64,000 nucleotides of DNA from Amia ocellicauda. Taxonomy: Eukaryota > Chordata > Actinopteri > Amiiformes > Amiidae. The stretch is taken from contig NC_089851.1 in the NCBI RefSeq assembly GCF_036373705.1, forward strand, positions 44,226,970-44,290,969, written 5' to 3'. Below, piece after piece: positions 1 to 17,223 of the stretch. The notes below the pieces were generated by a model. It saw only the letters and a program-made list of their open reading frames with translations. It searched no databases and was not told the DNA's origin. Within the stretch, counting starts at the first letter, position 1. Every line of letters starts with the position of its first letter. Made by a program: the position numbers and the translations under genes.

Positions 1-6680
<6,680 letters not shown>

Positions 6681-8370
6681 GCACACAAGTACATTGGGTC
6701 TCGGAATAACCTCAGAGACTGAAGGATTCATAGAAAAACATATTTTTAAGTAATGTTTTTTTTGTTTTGTTTTTTATTTTCACCCACATAAATACTTTTG
6801 TTTTATTATGAAGTACAGCACCAAAGTAGGGGTCCAAGAATCTTTCACACAACCTGCAGCAAGCTCAGCTCCCGGCTTAAAAGGCAGTTTTGAAATTCGA
6901 ACGTCAAAGGCCAGTTTTAGTTGGCAAATTATTTACTTTCCACATGGGCCATTCCGGTTAATATTTAAAGTTGGGGGAGAAAAGCTGATCCCTAGATTTT
7001 TATTTAGTTTTTTCAATAAAAAAAAAAAAAAAAAGAATCGCTCATTCTTGGGCCCTTGCAGGTATTGTTGCAGAGGATATAATGACTGTAAATAAATTAT
7101 TGTATTGTTCAGATTCTGATTGTAGGGAAAGTTGCCAAGGCTGCACAGAGAATCCTAAAACTAAATAAAAGCGCTTTCTATGATTGTACACATTTTACAG
7201 AGCGTTGTTTATGCCATAACTTGTATCTTTTTTTTTTAAACCTACACACACACATACACCTACACACATATATGTATACATATGTGTGTGTGTGTGAGTG
7301 TGTTTAGTGTTTGTGCAGATTTGGCAACCATGCTTTCTGTGAAAAGACCAGCGTAAATGCTGTTTATATTCACGTTTTCCTAGGTGTATGTGTGCAGGCC
7401 ACAGCAGAATGCCCTTGGTGTAGTTCTGTGCCGAAGGGAGGTCTGTCCTACTTGAGCCTGCCTGCAGTGACGGTCTCCTCTTTTAAAGCAGGTTGTGTAC
7501 CACTTTCAGTACACTGAAGGTAAGCTTAAACCCATCAACTTCACTGGTGTTCTTGCACATTAGTACACACTGGCAAAGACCGTACTGAAGAGTGTTTGGC
7601 TTTTTGGCATTTTGCCTCGTGCATGTTCCTAAATGTGAAAAACAAACAAAACAAAAAAAAAAACAACCACCTTGAGCTAAGTGCCGACATTTTGTTTTTG
7701 GTTTGATTATGATAGTTGTTTTCTCCCTCCAAAATGGCTTGGCAGTTGAAATTGAAAAAAGTAAATTAAATTAACCACACACTACACACTAATAGGGGAA
7801 GTTTTGATGGATGATGGCGCCTTCAGTGTACTGCTTCTTTTATAAATAAAATCTTTGCAGAACCGTTCACACTTATCTGAACTACAGTGTAGCTATACAT
7901 AAATTTATTTTTTATTTTTTTCTTTAGTAACTGCATGTCAGGGCTAAGTGGGCATTTCTTTGGTCTGAGTTTTAAAAGTTGCGTTTAACTTCATGGAAAG
8001 TTAGCACTTTTTATGGTTATAGATTTTTTGTTTTGTTTTATTGTCTTGTCTTTTGACCTCTCATTTTTGCGATCATGTTGTCTTTCAATACAGGCATATT
8101 CCTTCCGCTCTTGAGTATACACCTGCTTATTTTAAGCGGTAATTGCTTCTTTACCTTTTCCTTTGTACTGTTGACACATTTTAGGGGATTTAGGAAAAGA
8201 AAAGAGGGGGGGAAAGAACCCAAAGTGTAGTGTTGCCCAATCTAAGTTTGTCTTTGCTTATTGTAATATCAGTAGACTTCCCTGCATGTGAAGTGACCCA
8301 TGCAGATTTACTGTACATTTTCAGTATGCATCGTAAAGCATCATACAATAAAGTCTTTTTGTGGAAAAAA
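6681..8370 (+). other. Likely PRPF4B 3' UTR with several poly(A) signals
   Basis: After the PRPF4B stop there is A/T-rich sequence without coding exons. AATAAA motifs occur at 7091-7096, 7164-7169 and 8347-8352. The last is followed by a T/GT-rich stretch, the usual downstream element, so 3' ends near 7190 and 8370 are both plausible. A CA/TG-repeat patch lies at about 7243-7300. Extent inferred from motifs only. Confidence 0.5.
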
Positions 8371-10440
8371 AAAACATGGCTGCAGACATTAAGGTATTGT
8401 TGTAATATATATTTTCTTCATGCACTAACTTTTTTTTATTTTTTAACAGTAACACCTTAATTTTCTTTAAGTAGATTTGTATCATAAATAACATCTTAGG
8501 ATAAAAACAAAATTAGATCTCTAAATTTGACCTTCATTGCAGCTTTTATTTGTATGGTAAAGAGAACCTGAAAAAGAGACTATCACCTGCAGTTTGTTTC
8601 TTCTAAACTAATTAATGTTTGTGATGTTTTCTCACTTTTCCCTCTGGTTGCTGAGAGAGACCTAAAATCAAGTTAAGCTTCAAAGCCAGGAGACACAGTC
8701 CGCATCCTCTGCTCCATGGTTCTACTTTGAAAAGAGACAAGGCCTTCATCTACTTGACAAGGTCATTTCTGATGGCATGTGTAGATAAACCCTGTGGCAG
8801 TAAATGAGTTAACGGAAATGCTTTTTCTATCAGGTTTTTTTTATCATGATTAAGACATTGATCCCTTGAGCTCAGCTGAGACGAACAGGAGTATTTCATT
8901 TTGGAGTGGTGAGATGTGAAAATGTGATCGTGGGTTTATATTTGCTTCAATATACAGTGTCACCACAGTTACCCTTGCTGTCACGCTTCTGGCATTTCAC
9001 ATTAGGAGCTTCGTTTTTATTTATTTTTATTTTATTTTACCCCCCACCTTTTAAACTTGTGGTTAAATATGCTAAGCTGTTTTTTAGATACAAAAAAAAA
9101 ACTATCATGGAATTACCATCCAGGGCATTGTCTTTAAATAAAATGTAACCCCCTACCCCCTTATGAGCAGCTTTTAAAATTTTTAATGAATGGGAGTTAC
9201 CTCCCCATATGCATTTCACTTATCTTTAACTTACGGAATGGAAAGTCTTTTATTTTTAACTGAAACGGTGCAGTGTATGCTTTTGACATGAAAGGTACGA
9301 AGTAAGTTTTACTTAATGGTTCATTTCAAGTTCAGTATCTTCTATCGTTTTCAAAGTAAACCAGTCCTTTTTGGCTTGTTTTTTTTAGTCTCTTTATCAA
9401 TTAGTTTAGAAGAAATGTATCCAGACGCTGGTTCATGTGTTTTTTGTATCCTAGGTGCTGTCCCATTGAAGACTGCAAGGATACCAAGACCTGCACAAAG
9501 GTTTCTGTTATAGAAAGAGCTTCATGTGGAGCATTTTGAATGTCCAATATTCTTGCTTGAGTTTTGTGACTTCACTTGTGCGATAGCCTCCCTTTTCCTC
9601 CTATTATTGTCCAGAATCAGATGCATCTATCAGTGTACCATATTCTAGAAATGAATGCATTCCTTATTAGTGGGATCCAATTTGGATTGACTTACCGCAC
9701 AGCCATATCAAATGTTTACGTTCGGTTGTTCCTTACCTGACCTTTTCAGATGCAATGTGAAGCAATCGCTATGTCACAATGAGTTTCTCTAACAAAGCAG
9801 CTGTTGGTTACTGTCTTTCACACACGCTTTGGATGACTTTCCTAAATTTCCATCATTAGTATGGTATGAGATTTATTAGTCTTAATACTGTAGGGATTAC
9901 CAGCTGGGAGGATATGAACAACATTGCTGGAACCTGTGATTCAGAAATGCAGGACAATGGGAAATTTGGAAGTACCTGTTTAGAATATCAGGCCCCATAA
10001 TGGCCATTTTCCTTTCACTTCGCAGTTTTATTTTCCTCCAAATATCACCACTTCCCCAGGATAGGGGTCGATCTTGACTGACTTGTTCAGCTAGAGAATT
10101 ATTGATACTTTGTTACATAATGCAGAAGATTCACATTGCAGCTGAATATGAATACCTAGATCTAAAAACCAAATTGGTTATTCCCCAAAAATGTTTAAGA
10201 TGTTTTCCCTCACTGTACGTGGCTATTTCAGCAACCAACCTTGTGAAGGTAATATTTTCTTATCTTTGGAAAAATATGCAAGGGAGCACTAATTGTACTC
10301 GTTGTAAACCGTGCTTTTCTTTTCTCTTGTGTCTTGCAGGGTAGGTACAAGTCTCTTGGATGTTTGACCTGATGCAGGGATCGTCAGTTATCCTAGGCCC
10401 AGGGATCGGACGCGCTGCACCTGCTTCGTTGATAATTAAT
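8371..10440. other. No gene recognised; possible extended PRPF4B 3' UTR
   Basis: A/T-rich sequence with short unconvincing ORFs. Another AATAAA on the plus strand lies at 10508-10513 and would allow a 3.8-kb PRPF4B 3' UTR overlapping the 3' end of convergent FAM217A. Nothing else could be supported. Confidence 0.4.
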
Positions 10441-10461
10441 GCAGTTTTATATTCAGTGTTT

Positions 10462-10467
10462 TTTATT
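10462..10467 (-). promoter_or_regulatory. Candidate FAM217A poly(A) signal
   Basis: TTTATT on the plus strand, so AATAAA on the minus strand, 324 bases beyond the FAM217A stop codon. Motif and position only. Confidence 0.4.
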
Positions 10468-10790
10468 TTGTGACATACACTTTCATTAAATGTTTAAGAA
10501 CTTTTCCAATAAATATAAATTCAACTAATCTTCCTCTTGTTTAAAAAACAAAACCAAAAAACATACGAAGTCTAAGTTGCTGTCCTTGTCTGATACAGAA
10601 ATGTGAGTTAGATGTTCATTCATTAGAAATTGAACACTGGATGGGGGGAAAGGACTGAAATGCCAATGCAAATTTTTACATGATATTCTTAATGCCCTTA
10701 ACCAGGACAGCTTTATATACATGCATGTACTTTATAGAATACTGTTTTCTTCCAACCCATACATTTCTGATGTGTGACACAAGAACATAC

Positions 10791-13700
10791 TTACTTACTA
10801 GAGTATTTGTCAATATGTTTTTGTGGAAGTGCCATGTTCTGCCTCTGCAAACGCATGGCCTTAGTTGTGCTGGGACTGTGTGCACAGTCTCTCTTTGAGG
10901 ATTTTGGCCTCCTGAACTTCCTGGAGGCCCGCAGTGGGCAGGCCGAGGACTGGAGTCCAGGTCCGGCCCTGAGGGGTTTCTTTGTGCTACACATCTGATT
11001 CCTGCACAGTGCGGCAGAGCTGGAGCCTGGCTGACTCAAATGAGCGGATCTGGGCTTAGACTGGGCCTTTTTTCTGCAGTTTTTTGTCGATTCACATGCA
11101 GTCTTTGGTCGCTTTATAGAGCTTCTCCTTTTAGCCCCTGAGCCATGGGGTTGTTGACAGTCTGTGGAAGGGGGTTGGCAGCGTGAATGGAGAAGCTCAG
11201 AGCAGGTGTGTGACAGGGCAGTTTCTGAGCCAGTAGTTAAGCAGGTAGGGCTGCCTGCAGAGCTTGTCCTCCCGAGTCTGAGGGCACTTCTCACGGAGCC
11301 AGCAGCAGTGCATGGGCGAGAACGGCCTGCTCTGGGTCTCTCCTTCCGTACAGTCGCCTGTTGCATTTTCTCCATTTGAATCAGGCGGTTGACAATGGGG
11401 CCCAGGGCACCGTGCTGCAGGGACGACTTCTCTTCACAATCCAACAGGAGCAAGGCTTCCGTCAGGTCCAGAGAGCGGAGGGGTTCAGGGAGAAACTCGG
11501 GATAAGCAAAATCCAAGATTTCTGACTCGTAGCTCGCCGAGTCAACCTCTCCTTCAAACGCTTCTGGTCTCAGCTGGAGTTCGACTGGCCCGCTCCACCT
11601 GGGGGTGGTGGTAGTGCCCCCTTTCTCACCGTCCGATAGGTCACTGTCTTCTGAGGTGAAGTACAGATTGGTACTGCTGCTCTCGTTGATTAATACGGCA
11701 TGGGGCACCTTATCATTCTTCAGTCCTTCAAACCTACTGCAATCTGACCAGCCATTGGTAGAGATTCTGCCCGTACTTCTAGGTCTAACTTCCTCTCCTT
11801 TATCTCTCAGCCAAGGGCCTATTCCTGAAGGTGTCTTTGCGTCAGGCATGACATAGCTGCCATCTCCCCTGAGATGCTGAGATGTATAATACCGTCCAGA
11901 GAGCACGTAGACCTCAACTGAGGAGGCCTTGCCGTTCATCTTACCCAGCTGGTGATGTTGAGGAGTACCAGGACTGAAAAGACATTGGAGTCAAACATTA
12001 CAATCATTGAACTTGCTGTCACATGCTCAACATTTCAGTTGCTTCAAAAATAAACCAGCACAGTAAACTCTAGAACAGTGGTCTCCAGTCCTGGTCCTTG
12101 AGATCCCCTATCCAGCAGGTTTTGGAGCTCACCCATCTATCACCAATTTGTAAGCACCTGAAAGTATTCTAAACGATTAAACGGGTGGTTTGGTAAATTC
12201 AGTTATTTAGAAACCACTGGAGCAAAATCGTCTAAATGCCTTTAGATTTCAAGAATTTCCTTAGTTGAGTTGCTTAATTTATTAATATCTCCCATGTGTT
12301 CCAGTATGTAGAAATTAGTGATTTAAGGTGACCTATAAGTGGATTGGGTCTCTCCAGGACCAAGGTTGGAGGCCACTGCTTAAGAAAATGTATCATTCTA
12401 GGGTTAATAACATGCTGGGCTCATGCTGTGAAAAGAATCTGATTATATATGTTTTTATCAGAAACAAAACCCACTTCATGTGACTATTATCCATGCCTGT
12501 GTTTCTCATGAATTAATGCATAACACTGCGCCTCCCTCCTTGCTGCACCTACCAAGGATTTAAATGAGGAAAGTTGAGACCAGCCCAATGGGTAACTGTT
12601 CCTGACTGATTTGCCATGCATGGTTTGCAGAGGTTCCGGGTGAGCAACCAACAGCTTAATGAGAAGTGTTATTAATTTATATTCCACGGTGCACCATACA
12701 GATAAATGATAATGAAGCATCTATTATTTACACTCATTAGGAGAGCTGTTGAGGCTGATCTGCCCTCAGACAATAAGCTTGAAACACTGGTGTAGTTAAG
12801 CGACCCCTGACACGTCACACAAGCCACAAGCGCACTGAACAAAAACATGTCTACCTACCACGAAGTGGACAGGTTGCTGAAGCAGCTGCTTGACTGAAGC
12901 TCCTGACTTTCATTTGAATGGAGTCCAGGTGGAAAGAGCTAAGGAATTCAAATCAAGCATTATTTTGGCAAAATGTGTAGTATTGATGCATCTCCCAGTC
13001 ATGTTGAGGTGGGGTATCGACATGCTGAACAGAGCTTTTGAGACAGAATGCTCATAAGATCACAAGTGAAACTGCATAAGCATGTCTGTACACTTTAACA
13101 CAGTATAAGCATGTCTGTACACTTCAACAGGGTATAACATGTCTGTACACTTTAACACATTATAAGTGAAACATGCTGTCTCACATTTTCCCATTTGTGT
13201 TATTTTAACTTGGTAACAATAGGACTATGATGTTTTAGACTAAACATAGCTGTGAATGCATGCTTTTCAATGTGTTTTTGGTCATAAAATATGTTTGATA
13301 TCTAAACTATGCAGCTCATGCCTGTAAAAGTTTCAGTAACTCATATTTATATCTTTTTTTTTTAAAAAAAGCTGATTGTTCTTTTTGAAGCACTGGGACA
13401 GTAAAATTAAAAATTAAACATTTTATGCTCACAAATATACAAAAATATATACTGTTAATGATTTAAAAATAAATAATATCTAGTATGAATCAAAACGTAT
13501 TTCACATAACAGGTAGCCTAAGAAAAACTAAACCCTTCCTTGATGGATCAGTGCTATTGAAATGTATTCTGTGGCACTCTCAGGTTTCACACTTTCCCAG
13601 GTCTGACAGTGCTGGTGAACTACAGACCAATAACCCCCTTGGACTGATCACCCTGCAATTCCCATTTCGGTTTTGTAGCCTCCATCCACGTTGCAATCGC

Positions 13701-13956
13701 ACAAATAAGGACGATTACATATTTTTCCTAATCCACCCCCCCCCCTCCTGTGCCATTAGCAACCCGCTCAGTATGACTGTGTTGTATCCATTACATGCAC
13801 CAGGCATTCCCTCCACATAGATCTCCAGCCTACAGAGCAAACATGGTTCACTTCGCATTGACTGCAGGATCGTTTTCCAAAGCTCATTGAGCTGTAACGC
13901 AGCGCATCAGTACAGCGGGCTCATACCTGGGCTCGCCTGCCCGCTGTGCTGCTCAT
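10791..13956 (-). CDS. fam217a: FAM217A homologue
   Basis: Uncharacterised vertebrate protein; no molecular role is assigned here. Three coding exons on the minus strand: 13956-13927 (ATG, ten codons, donor GTATGA), 12938-12859 and 11973-10791 (stop at 10793-10791). Phases 0 and 2 close to 430 residues. Family-like features: an acidic SDLSDGEK motif (about 147-154), the segment YPEFLPEPLRSLDL (about 195-208), a predicted helix RLIQMEKMQQATVRKERPR (about 234-252), and a basic Ser/Pro-rich tail ending near MRLQRQNMAL. No signal peptide, membrane segment or enzyme motif is visible. Identity is supported by position beside PRPF4B and ECI2, as in human 6p25. The large last exon is certain. The tiny first exon is inferred from splice sites and phase. 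FAM217B is the main alternative. Confidence 0.85.
12076..12378. mobile_element. Short hAT-type MITE in FAM217A intron 2
   Basis: A 303-bp non-coding element with inverted termini CAGTGG...CCACTG. The similarity extends inward (ggtctccagtcctggtcct against the complement of ggaccaaggttggaggcc). Flanking 8-mers ctctagaa (left) and cttaagaa (right) match at 6 of 8 positions. The left one fits the nTCTAGAn target preference known for hAT/Charlie elements. Related 'ggtcctgga' termini recur in the window (31345, 51790, 56210, 56370, 60400). Confidence 0.75.
13074..13165. repeat. Short tandem repeat, about 30-bp unit, three copies
   Basis: Three successive units containing catgtctgtacacttyaaca separated by 'cagtataag', 'gggtataa' and 'cattataag'. 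It lies in FAM217A intron 1. Copies differ by a few substitutions and one short deletion. Confidence 0.85.
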
Positions 13957-14454
13957 GCTCAGCGCCTCCAGCCGGCGGACCAGCGCGCCCGGGCTCTGCA
14001 AAACACGCCGATCGGCTTTATTTCCATTGCCGGCGATTTCTCTGCTCTCCGCACAGTTACACTGCTCTGGTGAAGCAAAACTCCAGACAACTCTCGAAAC
14101 ATCAATGCAGATTATGCTTCCAATCTTAACTTTAATTGTACGTTTCTTATATTTATTAGTATCATGATTATAATCAAAACAAGGGGAGATTATCCCGGTT
14201 TGCTCTATTTGATTATGCAAAACTGAATGTAACTTTTGTGGTTCACCTGACGTAGCGATGAGCATGGTAAAAATAATATTAATTATAATAATTGAATGGC
14301 TTGTTAATTATCCACTGCACCCCCCAGACTACCCATGCCAACAATAAACATTAAATACAGAGAAAAGAATCAACAAATCAAAAAGTAAATATCCTAGATA
14401 AATGTCCATGTATTGACGTATTCGTGTATTTATTTCAACGTGTGTGGACAGTCC

Positions 14455-14735
14455 TACTCACGCCGGGCTGTGCGGGAGAGGCGCGCCGGGGCCGGGCGGT
14501 GCGGGGCGGCCGGCTGTCCTGCTCGCTGCGCCGCATCCTGAACTGCGTGTACTCGCGCCGCGCTGCCGTCTGCACTGCACGCATCTCCTCTCGCCACACA
14601 CAATGAGCCCTCCGCACTATTACAGTACTTACGGTAAACCTAAAATTGCTTCTCCTGCACTCGTCCTGGCCTCTCTGCACCCCGCCGAGCCGACACCCCG
14701 CCAACGATACCCGCCTGCAAACAGCGCTTTTACAT
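14455..14735. promoter_or_regulatory. CpG-rich region, candidate FAM217A promoter / 5' UTR exon
   Basis: A GC- and CpG-dense stretch (peak 14460-14580) in otherwise A/T-rich sequence, about 500 bp upstream of the first FAM217A coding exon. On the minus strand a donor-like GTGAGT (14460-14455) follows the GC-rich block, and an acceptor-like cag lies near 14070 before the coding exon. The block is therefore probably a non-coding first exon plus promoter. A divergent plus-strand transcript is also possible (ATG at 14603 followed by a GTAAAC donor). Confidence 0.55.
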
Positions 14736-14789
14736 GTGCCGACTTTAATCCTGGGGAAATGATCAAACACTGCCGTGTGGGTGATTGAG

Positions 14790-16370
14790 TTATGAATAAA
14801 TACATTAAATCATCCCTTTAAATACAATAGGCTACAATACGAGACTATTACACGTGCAATGGGTGTCACACCGTATGCTGAAGGGTATTTCCAAATATTG
14901 ATGATTCTAGATTAATAGATTAAACCATTTAGGCCTGTAGTGTTGCTAAATTAGACTGATGTAAAATACATATACTTAGATTTTGAAGTATCTAAAGATA
15001 CTGTGTGCATGTGACTACTTGATGTATTACTGTATGGTAGTATACAGGTTAATATCAGTGGTACTTTGCAATCCAAGTACTGTATAATTTAGGTTAGGAG
15101 TGGTATGAATCAGGAATGGTATGTAAATTAAAATTATCTTTTTATATTCACTGAGTGAATATGGATTGATAACCAAGAAGTCCCCTACCTATTTCTGAGA
15201 CAAATGAACATCATTGGAGACATTTTCACTCATTTAATTGACATGAGAAGCAGACTTTGACATCAGGGTGTGTGAAATTGCAGACTGCTAAATGAACAGA
15301 GCATGAACGTGACTGGTGCCTTCACAGCACAAAGGTGATCTTCCCACCCATTGTTTATTTTTCCCACCAGTGCCTTTGTACGGCTACTTTACTTTGTTGT
15401 GTTTATGTCAAGTCAGTTTGGTTACCATAGTAAGCACAGTGATCTTACTGGCACTTAGAGACACAAGGGATTCTGCACAGAAGTCAACAACTTCATTTAT
15501 TTTAAAAGCCTGGTGTGTTCTTTGGGCTAAAGAAGTGCTGTGAATTTAAGGACTTAATTGCAGGGTTTTTCTTACTTTGTTTATTTAGTAATGGTATGTC
15601 TGCATAAATAAGCACCTTATTTATTGATTTAAACAAATAATTAATTCTAGACATTTTAAAATAATGTTATACTTACTCGTATCCACATACGCACACATGT
15701 GTAGAGCCTGCTGCTGTAAATGGAGAATTACACTGGCAGTTCAAAGGGAAAAACTGAAACAGTGCCGTCTTGCTGGTCAGATTCACACAAGTCCAGTCAG
15801 TCCTTCTTGTGGTTGTGGTTCTTACAGCGTTTCTGTTGGGCACCCAGGCGCTTTGCAAATGGGTGTTACTCGGTCCTTTTAGAAAAGTAGTGGAAAATAG
15901 GAGCGTTGCCTTGGGCAGAAGGAGTTGCTTTCTTACAGATGTAGTATCCATTGTTATGTGCACCCAAGCCGTGTGAAGGGGAGATTTATTAGAGAAGGCG
16001 AGATCAGTGTGCAGGGACCTTAACATCTGGTTAATGATACACCCAGTCGATGATATGGAAAGATACGATCGCCCATCCAGGATGATTTGGCCTTGTTTTG
16101 GTTAATCTATGAAGATTAAATCTAAATGAATACGTCTCTGTCCAGTCCAGTCTTCAGTTTGGGACTTCCAACTAAGTGGTGTGCAAGCCAAAGTCTAGAT
16201 GAAAACACTGATGTTGAATAATGCTGTTTTTAAAGATCCGGTCTCGACTCAAGCCTGACCTGCATCCACATACCCTCTCGACTACAACACATGCTGGGTG
16301 TGACATCATTCATTTACGGCCACTTAGAATCAAGTACATATTACATAATGCAAGGAAATAAAATCCAAAC
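14790..16370. other. No gene recognised between FAM217A and ECI2
   Basis: A/T-rich sequence without supported exons or classified repeats. Human carries a small gene (C6orf201/TEX56P, from memory) in this interval. I see no sequence that I can assign to it. Confidence 0.4.
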
Positions 16371-16374
16371 AACT

Positions 16375-16380
16375 TTTATT
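16375..16380 (-). promoter_or_regulatory. Candidate ECI2 poly(A) signal
   Basis: TTTATT on plus (AATAAA on minus), about 850 bases after the ECI2 stop. It implies a 3' UTR from 17223 to about 16355. Confidence 0.5.
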
Positions 16381-17223
16381 GTGGTTCGCTATTCGTCAAC
16401 ATTATAGTAAGCGGCCAAGTTTTACGATCACTGAGTAACTTACATGCATTATCGAACACTGCTGTTCTTATCTTACTGATTAGAGGACGTGTTTCTCTTT
16501 TGGTGGAAGCACTGTTGCTAGTTTAAGCATCATATATAACGTATACCCTCCCAGACCAGACCATCTGCATTCATTCCAAATCACATTATTTTGTAGAACC
16601 ATTAATACAGCCAACCAAACATTGTTGACTGGTATTATTTATTTGTTAGCAGTTGCCCAGTGGAACATGGCATGTGCTCAATGATATCTCAAAGAATTGT
16701 TAAGCAGTTGAGATTAAACCCCATAATTGACACACTTAGTCTTTTAATATGGGCTAAAAATTACATTTCTGCTTACATCAATGGAAATACTGAAATCCTG
16801 TGTTAAATCAAAATAATTACATGATCGGTTACATTTTAATGCCATGTTAAAACAATGACAATACAACACTTTTTGGGATTATAGATATGCTCCGAGACGA
16901 GTGAATCAAGGGACTCGTGTGATGAACATTTGCATCGGTCTTAAAAGGAAAAAGTGTACTTGCATGATACATTTAGTTGAAGAAAGATCAGTGTTCTGTG
17001 GGAATCCTGCTCCCTTTAGATTCAGAAACACACCATTGGTCTCCACGCAACACAAGGCACTGCGAGTCAGTCATAGTCAAGAAATACAAATAGTCCCACC
17101 GAAAGTCACTGTGTTAGTGCTCTATGTAGGGGTAGCTTAACAGTTAGTAGCGTCACTAAGGCTCCAGAGGAGTACATCCCACGAAATAGACAATTCCTGC
17201 CTTCCCCGACTGACGCTGCCGAG

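Noticed and set aside
14435-14788. 111-114-residue ORFs on both strands
   Set aside because: Long frames in CpG-rich DNA arise by chance because stop codons are A/T-rich. Kept only as a promoter region.
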